DNA of 64,000 bases from Liolophura sinensis (Eukaryota; Mollusca; Polyplacophora; Chitonida; Chitonidae): the NCBI RefSeq assembly GCF_032854445.1, contig NC_088302.1, positions 43,128,645 to 43,192,644 on the forward strand. The letters run 5' to 3'. The first letter of the stretch is position 1. Every line of letters begins with the position of its first letter. This document shows, piece after piece, positions 11,301 through 22,809 of this stretch. The position numbers and the translations under genes were made by a program. The notes beneath the pieces were generated by a model. It had not been told where the DNA came from and did no database searches. It worked only from the letters and a program-made list of their open reading frames with translations.

Positions 11301-12590
11301 CGCAAGAAGTATTCATTCAAACAAAAAGTAAGAGAGAAATAATAAAACCTGCTATTTAAGCTATTAGGCAATATGCGAAATCCCGAATGGTGCATATGCA
11401 TGGGTCACCCACTTACCGTATATTTGTTAATGAACCACCACAGTATAGTGCACCTATACAGGACCTACATGTTTTGAAAACCTATATGATATAGTCCTTT
11501 ATGGTGAGGAAATTAGCCACAAATTATTATCTCCAAAGAATCATCTTTTTACATCAATTTTGAATAACTGTAAACAAAGTATGTATACACATCCCTTCTA
11601 TAACAGAGACTGCCTGAGGAACCTTATATATGACCTTGTTGCAGATCTTTGCCCTAAGCCAGTTATTATTGCATAAAGGTTATCCCTTACTTATTCAACG
11701 TTTTAAATAGACATAAATTTAGGACAATGACACACGATAACATAAATCAATTAGGTACGCTTAGACTTTTCGCTTCCAACTAAGGTCACAGGTCATGGCA
11801 GTTAGTTGATATCTCCATCAGGAAACTTCTCAGTTTAAGTTCTGACAGTACACCTGCATTAACTTGTTTTGGCGTTCTGATATGATATGGTAGCTGATGG
11901 ATATTTTGTGTTGTTTTACTGATACCATCAGAAGTATGGGCGTCGTAAAATTACTCAAACAATTCATCAAGAAAATTGGCGAGTTTCAACACAGTTTCTG
12001 TGCAAATTGTGGTAAAGCTGTAAAAAAGCTTGAAACACAATCGCATTTCAGAGCAAATATGTAAATTGACCAGTGGTATTATATGGCCTGTTGGTTTTTG
12101 ACTGAAATAAATCCATTGTAACTTTTAAACATGCGAGCGGCAAAAAGCAGCGAAGAGACTATGCTAAATGTGAAATGTATGCAAATTAGGTCTGAAGCAG
12201 CTATAGATATATAAGGACTATATCTAAATTCAAGGCATGGAACCCAAAATCTACAGCAAACGGAAACTGCCACATTCAAAACACAAAGAATATGCAAGAA
12301 AAATACACGTAATACAGAAATGTAGATTAAAAGTAATTTAATTGTCAATTTAACTACACTATGTTCAATAATTTGTCCAATTTGATTCACGCTTCTTTGG
12401 CTGATGATATTCAAGCTACTGTGTGTCATAGAATGGAAATGGTGATTCTTTCTCTCCGCGATGAAAATTGCATGTATAGTTTTAGGAGTTTTTTTAAATA
12501 TCTGATTGTATATTCCAGTTTTACCCTGTATTTCACAGTCTTTACTTAAAAATATCTAATTCTTCTTTCCCCACAAATCGGAATTAGGGT
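11301..12590. other. Intergenic DNA, nothing recognised
   Basis: AT-rich. The frame on the minus strand at 12079-12429 shows no domain. Confidence 0.4.
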
Positions 12591-12594
12591 TTTA

Positions 12595-12675
12595 CAGCGT
12601 ATATACTCACTTTAGCGTATATATCAGCGTATATACTCACTTTAGCGTATATATCAGCGTAAATACTCACTTTGC
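12595..12675. repeat. Short tandem array, 30-bp unit
   Basis: About 2.7 nearly perfect copies of a unit made of CAGCGTATATACTCAC and TTTAGCGTATATAT. Confidence 0.9.
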
Positions 12676-12679
12676 CGAG

Positions 12680-13645
12680 CAAATGGCTTTAGGTTTTTTC
12701 TTGCAAAACTTTGGAGTACATTTGGGATAACAATATGACGGGAGGCCCTCATCCCCGACCTGGGTCGGACCTGTAATGAAAGTATAGCGAATTATACAAG
12801 TGAGTACTTCTCGTTTCTCTAGATGGCAAAACAGAGTATGTACTAGTTTCAAAAGCTACCCAGTAAAATAGTGAATGACAAACCAGATAAAGTGTTATTA
12901 CGAAACTACAGCTTAATCTCAAAAGAAATGAAGATAGAGAAGGCAAAATTTCGCCCATGTATATAAGTACAGCGTGCTATGACAACATTACGAGTGCTGC
13001 GTGAACAAGACGTTAAGAAGACGTTTCCATCTGATAATGTGAGGAAAAATTGCCAAGGAACCCGCCAATTCTAATTTCCAAAATTTATTAAAAAAATACA
13101 AATATTAATAACAAACTTTTAAAAATGTAATTATAATAATATAAATAAAATCAAAAGAAACTCAACATATATCCTTATTATTGCTTGTGATAAGTTAAGC
13201 CGGTGTAACGTGAAGTCAACGTTCCAGCATCATTGAGCGAGAAACGTAGTTTTTCCACGCTGAACTTGACACAATTGACATGAACTGAAGAATTCCAGTC
13301 GATAAACGTAGGGCATATTCTTTATACATATGAGCCACAGCTACATTAATTTATAATAGTTTTAATTAGATAATCCATTTATCAAAAATAGGGAAACTAT
13401 GACGGCGAAAACGTTGCAATGGCAAGTTCCTTAGTTGTGAACTGATCTGCCAAATGTACACTTCGGTATATGGAACTGTCTAACGAGTTCTAAAGTAATT
13501 TCGAAATGCACCCCAACTAGATTCAAGTTAACGTCATGCACAACGACTACACAGCATCGGTGCAGAACATAATTTATATCCAAAAATATTTACCAACAAA
13601 AACTGAATGTAGAGCGTTCTCTTTAACAACTTTAAACTCTTTAAC
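12680..13645. other. Intergenic DNA, nothing recognised
   Basis: AT-rich, no gene supported. Confidence 0.4.
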
Positions 13646-13651
13646 TCTCTA

Positions 13652-14213
13652 AAGTTCCAACTTTAAGCCACAAGCTTTCATTCATTCTATTTGTTCCAAC
13701 ATTAAACCTCATGCAAGCATTTCCCATTCTATTTGTTCCAACTTTAAACCCCAAGCATTCATTCATGCTATTTGTTACAAGGTTAAACGCCAAGCATTCA
13801 TTCATTCTATTTGTTCCAACGTTACACCCCAAGCATTCATTCCTTCTATTTGTTACAAGGTTAAAGCCCAAGCATTCATTCATTCTATCTGTTCTAACCT
13901 TAAACCCCAAGCATTCATTCATTCTATTTGTTCCAACGGTAAACACCAAGGATTCATTCCTTCTATTTGTTCCAATGTTAAAGCACAAGTATTCATTCAT
14001 TCTATTTGTTCCAACAGTAAACACCAAGCATTCATTCCTTCTATCTGTTACAACGTTAAAGCCCAAGCATTCATTCATTCTATTTGTTCCAACGTTAAAG
14101 CCCAAGCATTCATTCATTCATTCTATTTCTTCCAACGTTAAAGCACAAACATTCAATCATTCTATTTTGTTCCAAGGTTAAAACCCCAAGCATTCATTCT
14201 ACTTATTCCAAAA
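13652..14213. repeat. Minisatellite, 39-bp unit
   Basis: About fourteen copies of a 39-bp unit (TTCCAACGTTAAAGCCCAAG followed by CATTCATTCATTCTATTTG). Because 39 is thirteen codons, both strands carry long open frames made of a 13-residue repeat (13711-14181 plus; 13641-14117 minus). I treat these as arithmetic artefacts. Confidence 0.92.
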
Positions 14214-14214
14214 A

Positions 14215-15940
14215 TGTGAACTTAAAATTTAGATGTTTGGCTGGTGGCTCTTGACACTTACAAAAACATGCACACATTTTTGAATTTTCACAGTTTCGTG
14301 AATTAATAAGAGTTGATTACTGATGATAATCTACAATCTGATTATCTGATTTGTGATTTATTTTGATATATTAAAAAATAACTTGTATAAATGTATTTAT
14401 TATAGCATCTCCAGTCCGCTGATCAAAGCTACTGAATGAAAATATTCTACCATTATAATTCAAGCCAATATTGTTCTCAGAACAATAGCTTTTTTTAGGA
14501 ATAATGTCCAAAAATCTCTTCACTCGTTTTGCATTACCAGACGAATCATCTTATATGGAACAAATTTATTCCTTTGCTATTGGTATCTGTTATGGGTCTC
14601 AGCTAGCATTATTCGTTGTACACACGATGGTCAAGGCTAGAGGTTATAAGGCTATTTAAAACATCTACACCAAAATAACTAAAAAGTGGGTACCTGACAA
14701 ACTCTCTAGGATTAACATTCCTATAAATTCGACATGGTTAAAGAGTAAACTCAGTGACACAGGGGCAGAATTTTCCTGTTTTTGATCACCGCCCCCGTCA
14801 GTTTCCGCTGTTTGTTTATAGAGATATCAAAGAGAGCTTTTTTGCACGCTGGGAGTTTTCAGTCAGCACGCGAAAGCTTCTGTTCAGCACGTGGCCTCAC
14901 TTACATCACGTGACCCATGGTTGAGACAATACTGCGCCTAATACAGGGGTAAGGTTTCACTTTAAACCTCTACGCAAAGATAACAAAAACCTGAATCTGT
15001 AATTTTTTGGCGAGAAATTTGAGTGTGTAAAAAAAATAAGAAAAAAAACATGTCTTAGTTAACCGTTAATGCTAAGGGCAGTATGTCCCAATCGCTGCCG
15101 CATTTCAGCATTTCAAAGGCAGACCATGTTAAAGTTTTAGGAAATCGTTTGCGTCATCATAAGAATCTTTCCACAGCCACAGCTTAATAATCAATTAAAG
15201 AAGCTCTATACCCGATATTTTTAACACAATCGATCACCGCCAATTCAATCGAATTTTCTCTGTTATTTTTCAAATTATTACTTTTTACAAAATATCAGAC
15301 TATCCACGTGTTACCTTTCAAAGTCAATAAAATAGTTTCCAAATGACCCGTTTTACAACTTTTTATAAACTTTTTAAAACACTTCAAGCTTTTGTGCAGA
15401 ACCTATCACTTTGTATTCACTAAGAATTAACTGCAATTATCAAAGGATTTAAGAAATTTAATGTATTCTTGTTAACAAGACGGGGCCTATTTTGAACGCA
15501 GGTTTGGGCAAGGTTACAAAACAGAGCATACACCCCATTTTCCAATTCAGACGTTATATACACCAATTTAACGTGGTCAAGATAACAATAAATTTGTTTG
15601 ATCATAGATATAAGACGGCAATCCTGTTTATTGGTACAGAAAGCCTGGGTAACTTAATGAGGTACACATATCAGATGCGCTATATGTCTGCTTCCACAAC
15701 AAATATTCAAACCAAGGTAAAATCCCATATCTACGGGGACTTGATATGTGAAGACTCTTGGGTTAAATAATCGTTTTTTTTTTTCAATATTCTGGATCAT
15801 ATGTTGCATTTAACCCAAAGCACATTCGTGATGCGAGTTCACCAGATATGCAACTAGCTCTTCAGTGCTTATGTCCATATCATGCAAGGTATCTTTGGTA
15901 GCATTTAATTATAACAGTAAATACGTCTCTATAAGTTACG
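14215..15940. other. Intergenic DNA, nothing recognised
   Basis: AT-rich sequence. Short frames at 15420-15770 overlap on both strands and show no domain. Confidence 0.4.
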
Positions 15941-15944
15941 CGAT

Positions 15945-16212
15945 GCCTCCGTGGCTCAGTTGCTTAGCGCGCTAGGGCAGCGTAATGACCCAGGAGTTTC
16001 TCACCAATGCGGTCGCTGTGAGTTCAAGTCCAGCTCATACTGGCTTCCTCTTCGGCCGTACGTGGGAAGGTCTGTCATCAACCTGCGGATGGTCGTGGGT
16101 TTCTCCCGGGCTGTGCCCGGTTTCCAACCACCATAATGCTGGCCGCCGTCGTATAAGTGAAATATTCTTGAGTACGGCGTAAAACACGAATCAAATAAAT
16201 AAATAAATAAAT
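15945..16212 (+). mobile_element. SINE, main family, full length
   Basis: Reads from GCCTCCGTGGCTCAGTTG (A-box region) through GTGAGTTCAAGTCCAGC (B-box region), CGTACGTGGGAAGGTCTG, GGATGGTCGTGGGTTTC, GTATAAGTGAAATATTCTTG and AAACACGAATCAAATAAATA. It serves as the reference copy for the family in this window. Confidence 0.95.
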
Positions 16213-16214
16213 AT

Positions 16215-16965
16215 ACGTTACACAAAAACTATGTCCAAGAAAAACATCCCTGTCTCCATGTAAGATGCGGCGCCGCGATTCTATCTGATTCTTAATTCTA
16301 AACCTCATCGCAGGTTAAAAGATCGACTGCTGGGATGAGCGATCTCTTTAAAAAGACATCTTTAACCAGCAGAATGAGGCTGATTTATATATACTATATC
16401 ACAGCCACGTTACAGCGTAGAGTAAGAATCATTGAGAGTTGTGGGGCTAGACTTGTCTTAATCACAAATAAACCAGAGTATTCAGGGAACAAGGGTATCG
16501 CGGACTGGTCGCGTGACCCCTGGTAATGTGCACTGTAAGACAATCGGCCGCGGCCAGTGCCTTCCAGCCCTGACGGTGCTCGCAGGGATTACCCGGAGTG
16601 TATCTAAATAAACACCGCGCGTTAAATAGAGCGCCAGCTCTTTGAAGACTACCGCGTCGTTTAGATAGGATGCCAGTTTGCCATGTTCGATTTCAGCTAA
16701 CGTGTATGACGACTAATAAATTATACGACTTAAAGACCTGGGTTTGTCCCATAGATAACCCTAATGCATGCCACTTGCCGAAGGTTGGTTCTCAATACTT
16801 TGCCAACTAACACCTCCAACAGGGCAAAGCGTTAGAGTTATTTTGGCAAGACTTTCTCAGTTCCACCGTTGTGAAACCATCTCCCCACTCCTTCTCAGAT
16901 GAGTAACAAAGCGCTAACATTCCATACTATATAATAAAATAGGATTCATGATTAGGGAGTAAAGT
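16215..16965. other. Intergenic DNA, nothing recognised
   Basis: Moderately GC-rich at 16500-16680 but without a supportable exon. Confidence 0.4.
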
Positions 16966-16969
16966 GGAG

Positions 16970-17610
16970 CGGGCCGTGGCGCATATCTTACAATTAATAT
17001 GTGTGACATACGAGGTGCGGATTCAAATCCAGTCTTACATTTGTTAGATCCTGCGTGTTGTGTGACAATTTCAATCAACGTCACAAGTTATTACTGCAAA
17101 AACTAGGGTGTCAAGGTTATTTCATCAAACGTCTTTATTTCAAGTTTCTTAAGTTCTACAATGAGTAAAATTCTCTTGTAAGTACATATGGACAAAGCGT
17201 CCAGAACTGCTTCATGGCTGTGTCCAATTCCGCTTAACCCAGTGCTAGGGGCTGTATATTCATCGTGTTGAAGTACATCGCCACGTTGGATATATGAACA
17301 GTTGTAATCAAAGCGCAAATGAGATACATATTTTGTTATCAAATGATATTCTAGCATGATGGACGATTTGAATACTGATTTCACTCAGACGCCTAGAACA
17401 TATCTGGCGTCTTACCAACATCAGTGAGAACTGGTGACTGCTTCTCTCCTTGATTCCGCCCTATTTTTGTAATTTATATACTTTCTTAGTTCTTTGGTGG
17501 GTTGTGTTACACGTCGTTTTGGGAATTGGCCTTGCGATTACTGACCTTATAGATTATATCCCGGTCTAATTGCATGTGGACGACGAAGTTGTTGTAGCCG
17601 TTACACAGTG
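16970..17610 (+). repeat. Dispersed repeat copy 2, with tRNA-like head
   Basis: The body 17032-17610 is collinear with 9979-10860 minus its SINE. It is preceded by a tRNA-like segment: an A-box-like GGGCCGTGGCGCATATC and a B-box-like GCGGATTCAAATCCAG. Together these suggest a retroposon of about 640 bp with a Pol III-type head. Copy 1 lacks the head, so the head could instead be a separate insertion. Confidence 0.6.
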
Positions 17611-17624
17611 TAACATTCGTTTAA

Positions 17625-17775
17625 GAGCACGTCTTCCACCAACAATAGTCTGCATATATGTACGTCACACATGCATGCATCGGAAAGCTCATCGGTAACT
17701 TCTCAAACGTTTGTGGGGTTTTTTCACGAGCAATCCATTTCCCTCCATCCATGAAACTGACCGCCCATGTGACCT
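17625..17775 (+). mobile_element. SINE fragment, variant-head family
   Basis: Shares GTACGTCACA, the GGAAAG-TCATCGGTAACTT block and CCCTCCATCCATGAAACTGACCG with the copies near 3270 and 57450. The last block is a decayed form of the shared SINE 3' domain. Confidence 0.5.
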
Positions 17776-19240
17776 GGAGAGTTGCTAAATTTGTTCTAGT
17801 AGTTTTACCAGCGACTGGTTCTTGTTTGGATGGTAGCTGTTTGCCAATGTGCCATCTTATATGTGCTTAGAGTGTGTTTGTTCATTGTTGCCCCTCTCTC
17901 TTTAGGTTTTCCTCTGCTGCAACTCATCTGTGCGGGTATTTTTACTGTTGCTCTTCCAATCTTTTGGGGTTGAAATTCCGTTATGTCTGTATATTTGAAA
18001 GTTTAAGAATTTTGCATCATATATGGATAAAATGGCTATTTGTTTGCTAACGTTTTTGTAGAAACAACCCCTCTGTTGATTTATCTGACATGTAAAACCA
18101 GCCATAGATTTACGACAAATATTAGGTAAACGAAGTTGACTTGAGTAGATACTGAGATGGACATTAGGAATACCGGTCATTCAGTTACAGAACCCAATTC
18201 GGTACGAAAAAGTGGTGGGGCTCACTGAACGGCATTCACGTGTAATCTCGCCAGATCTCACCCACAAGTTAGGGTCTATAAGGAATGTCCGTATACTGAA
18301 GCTCAGTATATCTGCGCCTGTTGCATTTCGCTTGCATACTACACATAAATCAGGCGGCAATGTATATCGCCTTGTTCAGTGTCAATTGTCGCGTGCTCTA
18401 CCCCACCTCCGCATTCCGGATCAGTGGCCAATAACCAAACCCCAACGTAATCGGACAAATTACCGGACATTTTGTCTCGACTGCCATTGTTAAAGAATGT
18501 AGCTATTGTGAATTCCACCGAAACTCAATAGTAAAATGATACGGCGTGAACGAGACTGTTGGAGTGTTTAGCGTGAATGAAGTGGGTTGCCATGCCCTTG
18601 TGTACGTCTGTTCAGTGTGTAAGGTTCAGTGGGGGAACCATTTAGAGGCTATCATTACTGACTTTGTCCAGGTGACAATCTATACACCGGCTTATCTTGG
18701 AATGTTAATGCTTGGCCAACTCTTAACTACGCCCATTCGTTAAGGTCGGTAGAATAAGAAAACTGTTACTGTTGTTCATCTATTAGGTTATACCCACGCC
18801 CTATTATAAGGCTCGGTACCCAAGAGAAGCCTTCAGTAGGTGTGATCGAAGACCCCGCCTCGCGATTATACTTGTACAGACTTACAAGTAGACGATAAAA
18901 TAGCCGAAAATGATCATGGGAAATGAGTTGAGCGACGGACATATCCGTGTTAAAAAGTTTCCGACTAGAGCATCCACGTTCGATAATCTTCCCACTTACA
19001 GCCTGTGTATACAAGGTAGATACATACCATGTATGAGAATCTGTACACATAAAGCCATTAGTGATGACAGATATCCAGGACACGCAATCTGAACTCAGTG
19101 GCCGACAGCACACTGCATGCACACATATATAAGATTCTACACACACAGGACTGATATACAAGTGGAAAATTTACAATAACTACACGTGAGGAATCTAAAT
19201 TCACACGAATTCACGCGAGTTTCGCACGAAATATATATAC
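17776..19240. other. Intergenic DNA, nothing recognised
   Basis: Short frames on both strands (17902-18180, 18212-18493, 18546-18743, 18766-19161) have no domain or splice context I can defend. Confidence 0.4.
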
Positions 19241-19242
19241 AT

Positions 19243-19392
19243 GTATTTATTTCATTCATTTGTGTTTTACGCCGCACACAAGAATATTTCACTTATATGA
19301 CGGCGGGCAGAATTATGATGGGGGCAGAGCCCCGGGGAAACCCACCTCCATCCTCAGGTTGTCGGCAGACCTTCCAACGTACAGCCGGGCAA
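19243..19392 (-). mobile_element. SINE, main family, 5'-truncated
   Basis: Minus orientation: TATTTATTTCATTC tail, GTGTTTTACGCCGCAC, AAGAATATTTCACTTATATG, then CCCGGGGAAACCCACC and CCTTCCAACGTACAGCCG. It sits at the edge of the 19.4-20.6 kb tandem array. Confidence 0.9.
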
Positions 19393-19394
19393 CA

Positions 19395-20660
19395 AAAATA
19401 TACATACAAGAAGAATCTACACATATTGTTTCACACAACAGATATACATGGGGAATCTACAAATACACATGAGAATCGACACGTGACAGATAAACACAGA
19501 AGAATCTACACTCACTATTATCACACGACAGAAATACACGGAGGAATCTATACTTATACTGTTATCACACGGCAGACATACACGGAGAAATCTACATTAA
19601 CTGTTATCACACGACAGACATACACGGAGGAATCTACATTAACTGTTATCACACGACAGACATACACGGAGGAATCTACACTACAACAAACATATGTGTG
19701 CAATCGACATCTACTGTTATCAAACGAAAATGTATACACAACTAGGATTCACTCTTATCACACCACAGATATGCAAGGCTGAATACACAAACACTCAATG
19801 TTATTACACTACAGATATACACATACTGTTATCACATCACAGACATACACCTACTGTTATTACACCTCAGATACACACATACTGTTATCACACCACAGAT
19901 ATACACATACTGTTATCACACCTCAGATATACACCTACTGTTATCACACCTCAGATATACACCTACTGTTATCACATCACAGATATACACCTACTGTTAT
20001 CACAGATATACACCTACTGTTATCACATCACATATATACACCTACTGTTATCACATCACAGATATACACCTACTGTTATCACAGATATACACCTACTGTT
20101 ATCACAGATATACACCTACTGTTATCACATCACAGATATACACCAACTGTTATCACATCACAAGTGTATCAAATTATACACTTACTATCACTCCCCACAT
20201 ATACTCGGGGGAATCTACATACATTTACTGGGGGGGGGGGGGGGCTCCGTGGCTCAGTTGATTAGCGCGCTAGCACAGCGTAATGATCCAGGAGTCTCTC
20301 ACCAATGCAGTCGCTGTGAGTTCAAGTTCAGCTCATGTTGGCTTCCTCTTCGGCCGAAAGTGGGAAGGTCTGCCAGCAACCTGCGGATGATCGTGGGTTT
20401 CCCCCGGGCTGTGCCCGATTTTCACCCACCATAATTCTGGCCGCCGTCGTATAAGTGAAATATTCGTAAGTACGGCGTAGAACACCAATCAAATAAACAA
20501 ATAAACATACATTTACTGTTATCACATCACAAATATACACCTACTGTCATTGCGCCACAGATTTACCACTGTTACCACTCCATGGATATACACACGGGAA
20601 TCTGCATACACTTACTGCTGTCATGTAACAGATATACACCTGTCTGCATTTACAATCTGT
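19395..20660. repeat. Minisatellite, 28- to 42-bp units, SINE inserted
   Basis: The 5' half has units like CACGACAGACATACACGGAGG plus AATCTACATTAACTGTTAT. The 3' half has a shorter unit, ACAGATATACACCTACTGTT plus ATCACATC. A SINE (20231-20504) splits the array. The long plus-strand frames here (such as 19694-20434) are repeat translations running into the SINE. Confidence 0.9.
20231..20504 (+). mobile_element. SINE, main family, full length, 14-bp target-site duplication
   Basis: The full element begins at about 20245 (CTCCGTGGCTCAGTTGATTA), preceded by a run of fourteen G. It is flanked by ACATACATTTACTG at 20217-20230 and 20505-20518. The tail is AATAAACAAATAA. Confidence 0.95.
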
Positions 20661-20980
20661 TCACGACACATATCCACGCACACACACGACTGTTTCAAAC
20701 TTATTTCACTTTGTAATAGTCTACTTAATAAAAACCGATTACCTTCAAAACATGCCAAGCATAAATCAATGCCCCATGAAACCGAACATTATGCAAGTAA
20801 TAGTCATTACAATTAAACAGAGCACACATACACACACTCGTCCCTTTAAACGTTGAAAATCTCTGAATAACAGTAAATGACGGGGAAAAAATGAAAATAA
20901 AAGATACCAACATCAAATAATTTCAATACGTTATTTTAACACACTAGAAGAATAAAACACGTTGTATTTTATCATTAGAA
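20661..20980. other. Non-coding, downstream of a candidate minus-strand terminal exon
   Basis: AT-rich. It could include the 3' UTR of the minus-strand gene ending at 20981. No clear polyadenylation signal was assigned. Confidence 0.3.
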
Positions 20981-21181
20981 TTATTGCTTAAATACATTTT
21001 GACTAACAAGTCTCGCGAATTTGACTTCATTTACAACGTCTAGGTGCGTGACGTGGTTGTAGCCGGGATGAAGGTGCACGGAGCAGTCATGGTTCGTTCC
21101 TCGACAGACAGCACATACCGGCTGCCTACAGGAAATCATGCCAGCCGCTCTGCACGAACTGTACCCAGCGGTTTCAGAACT
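20981..21181 (-). CDS. Candidate terminal exon of the IGFBP-domain gene
   Basis: On the minus strand an acceptor (ATTGTTTAG) precedes 66 open codons and a TAA. The frame lacks an early ATG. The encoded segment includes GYSSCRAAG, ISCRQPVCAVCRG, NHDC and HPGYNHVTHL. The Cys spacing C-x4-C-x2-C-x6-C is close to that of the exon at 7146-7338, which suggests a disulfide-rich secreted module. It starts in phase 0, matching the phase-0 end of the candidate exon 21379-21494 upstream. An alternative internal donor (CAGCCG|GTATGT at about 21118) would make it an internal exon. The family is unknown. The assignment to the IGFBP gene is inference from strand, distance and phase. Confidence 0.4.
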   Translation of the reverse strand, partial: SSETAGYSSCRAAGMISCRQPVCAVCRGTNHDCSVHLHPGYNHVTHLDVVNEVKFARLVSQNVFKQ

Positions 21182-21378
21182 CTAAACAATAACTTCCTGG
21201 CGTGTTTGGAGCGTCATGCCTAATGCATTCCTCAACAATTCTAGCCAGAACATTAAGTTGTCTTCAAGAAATCAGTTAAAGTGGAATTTGGACGACTATG
21301 CAACGAGGGCTAGCAGTTAGTGGTGTGATGACAAATGAAAAAGCTCTGGCATTCCACTGTCTGCAGTCTGCCTTTTAC

Positions 21379-21494
21379 TTCAAGCGTATCCAATAACGGA
21401 CGTGAAAGAAAACACAGCCAGAGAAAAGCTTTGAACTCGTCCATGTTGAACTTGTCAAGTCCCGACACCTTGCTAATGACGTTCATTGCTGTCA
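21379..21494 (-). CDS. Candidate second exon of the IGFBP-domain gene
   Basis: 116 nt on the minus strand between a good acceptor (TGTGTTTATTTCTTAG) and a weak donor (GAA|GTAAAA). It starts with two bases that complete a codon left open by the exon at 22442-22805, and it ends in phase 0, compatible with 20981-21181. It would encode 38 further residues, including KVSGLDKFNMDEFKAFL and a hydrophobic WLCFLSRPLL stretch. No family was recognised. The phase fit is the main support, and the reading could be coincidental. Confidence 0.3.
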
Positions 21495-21499
21495 CTAAG

Positions 21500-22435
21500 A
21501 AATAAACACAATTACATGTGATTCACGGGGGAAATTGATGGCGGTATTAATTTTCAGCTATTTACTGCCATACACTAAAGCACGTGTGGCTGCTCCGTAC
21601 GTCGTTGTTATTATAATATGCAATTAATATAAATGCAAAAACCGTTTCATTCTCGGCCTGTCTATAAGTTGTGATGACGGTCACTGTAAAATAAAACGAC
21701 GCGTCATGGCACAATAGCTTAAACGTACACAATATGTCGTACCCGTCAAACAATTTAATATTTATCAGACTAGCAATGCCACAGATAACAGTGCAGAAAG
21801 CTACTGACATCTTTCCATCCATTAACACTTCATATTTGTATACGTATATGATTGCTATTGTTCAAAACGCCTTTACAACACCGTCTGCATTTTTACAGCG
21901 TCATTCTGAAATGGATAGCGTTGAAGTGTTTAGAGTTGGTGTGACATGCATACAAGGAACGGAATTAACACAAGCATACGGTAGAGCGAGCGTGGAACTG
22001 CATGAGAAATCAGGCGGTCATAAAAAGTGTCCGGATATGATAAAGATATCGGAGATGAGAAGGTAGAAAGTGGAATGTACTTCTTGTTCTAGACGACTGC
22101 TGGCAAATTAATCTTACACTAAAACGTTACCTGTAATAAATTTAGCGAAATGCTCCCTATAAAATGAATAAATATATGTAAGGAATAGTCTCGACTGCAA
22201 CTAACATCACTACATTTTCTTACTTCATCCTGCTTAGGCCATGGTGCCAAGCTGCGGGTAATTTGGTACTATCTAAGAATTTACATGAACAGTTAGAATC
22301 AAACACTAACTGAGGTAAATTGACAAGAGGCCTTTACGTGTCACCATTTGCCAACTATCACACTGATAGCGTCGCTGCTCTAGTTTCATCCTATATGCTC
22401 TGTCTTAAGAAATTAAAAGAAAAAGACTTTATTTG
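21500..22435. other. Probable intron of the IGFBP-domain gene
   Basis: Lies between the two minus-strand exons. The plus-strand open frame at 21734-22066 shows no domain. A short TGAACAGTTAGAATCAAA motif near 22288 weakly echoes the dispersed repeat of 9979-10860. Confidence 0.4.
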
Positions 22436-22441
22436 TGTTAC

Positions 22442-22805
22442 CTTTCTGACATATGCCAGTGGGTCTGTGGGCTCCGGTGTACAAGTCCTCCGCTAGCTGG
22501 ATGGGAGCTCGATTCTCTGGCTCACACACCAAACCCCGGTCACATTTACCCAGGTAATTCCAATCTCCTCCACATCGTTCGTGCTCCAGTTTGGCACAGA
22601 CTGGGCAACAGTTACAAATTCCAGTCGTGATACCACCACGACACTCTAGCTTGGAAGCTCTCCGCGGGCTGCAGTGGATTTTCTCACAGGATGGACACTG
22701 TAATTCCGATGCAGACGATGCTAACAAGTTAGGGAGCCAAACAACAACAACAAGTGTAAACACCAGCTGTAGGGCAAGTCGATGACAGCACAATGACATG
22801 ATCAC
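22442..22805 (-). CDS. Secreted IGFBP-domain protein, first exon
   Basis: The first coding exon of a secreted protein. Residues 1-34 form a signal peptide with a hydrophobic core (LVFTLVVVVWL). Residues 37-119 hold twelve cysteines (37, 40, 45, 55, 64, 66, 67, 70, 78, 88, 94, 119), including CPSC, GICNCCPVCA, RCGGD and GKCDRGLVCEP. This is the layout of the insulin-like growth factor-binding protein N-terminal domain (the GCGCCxxC motif appears here as ICNCCPVC). Single-domain relatives are known in invertebrates, for example perlustrin of abalone nacre and arthropod SIBD proteins. They bind insulin/IGF-like peptides or take part in matrix or immune roles; which applies here cannot be read from sequence. 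The exon ends at a donor (AAAG|GTAACA) in phase 1. The start ATG at 22805 (or 22799) has A at -3. Downstream exons are proposed at 21379-21494 and 20981-21181. Confidence 0.88.
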
Positions 22806-22809
22806 TCAA

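Noticed and set aside
13641-14181. Open frames of 156-158 codons on both strands with a 13-residue repeat
   Set aside because: They follow from a 39-bp tandem unit that is a multiple of three.
15951-16225. Short frames containing LRPYVGRS-like phrases here and near 10.2, 24.4, 33.8 and 62.9 kb
   Set aside because: The same phrases recur because they are translations of the SINE, not a gene family.
19694-20434. 246-codon frame, the longest in the 19-21 kb region
   Set aside because: The first part translates the tandem array and the end translates the SINE head.
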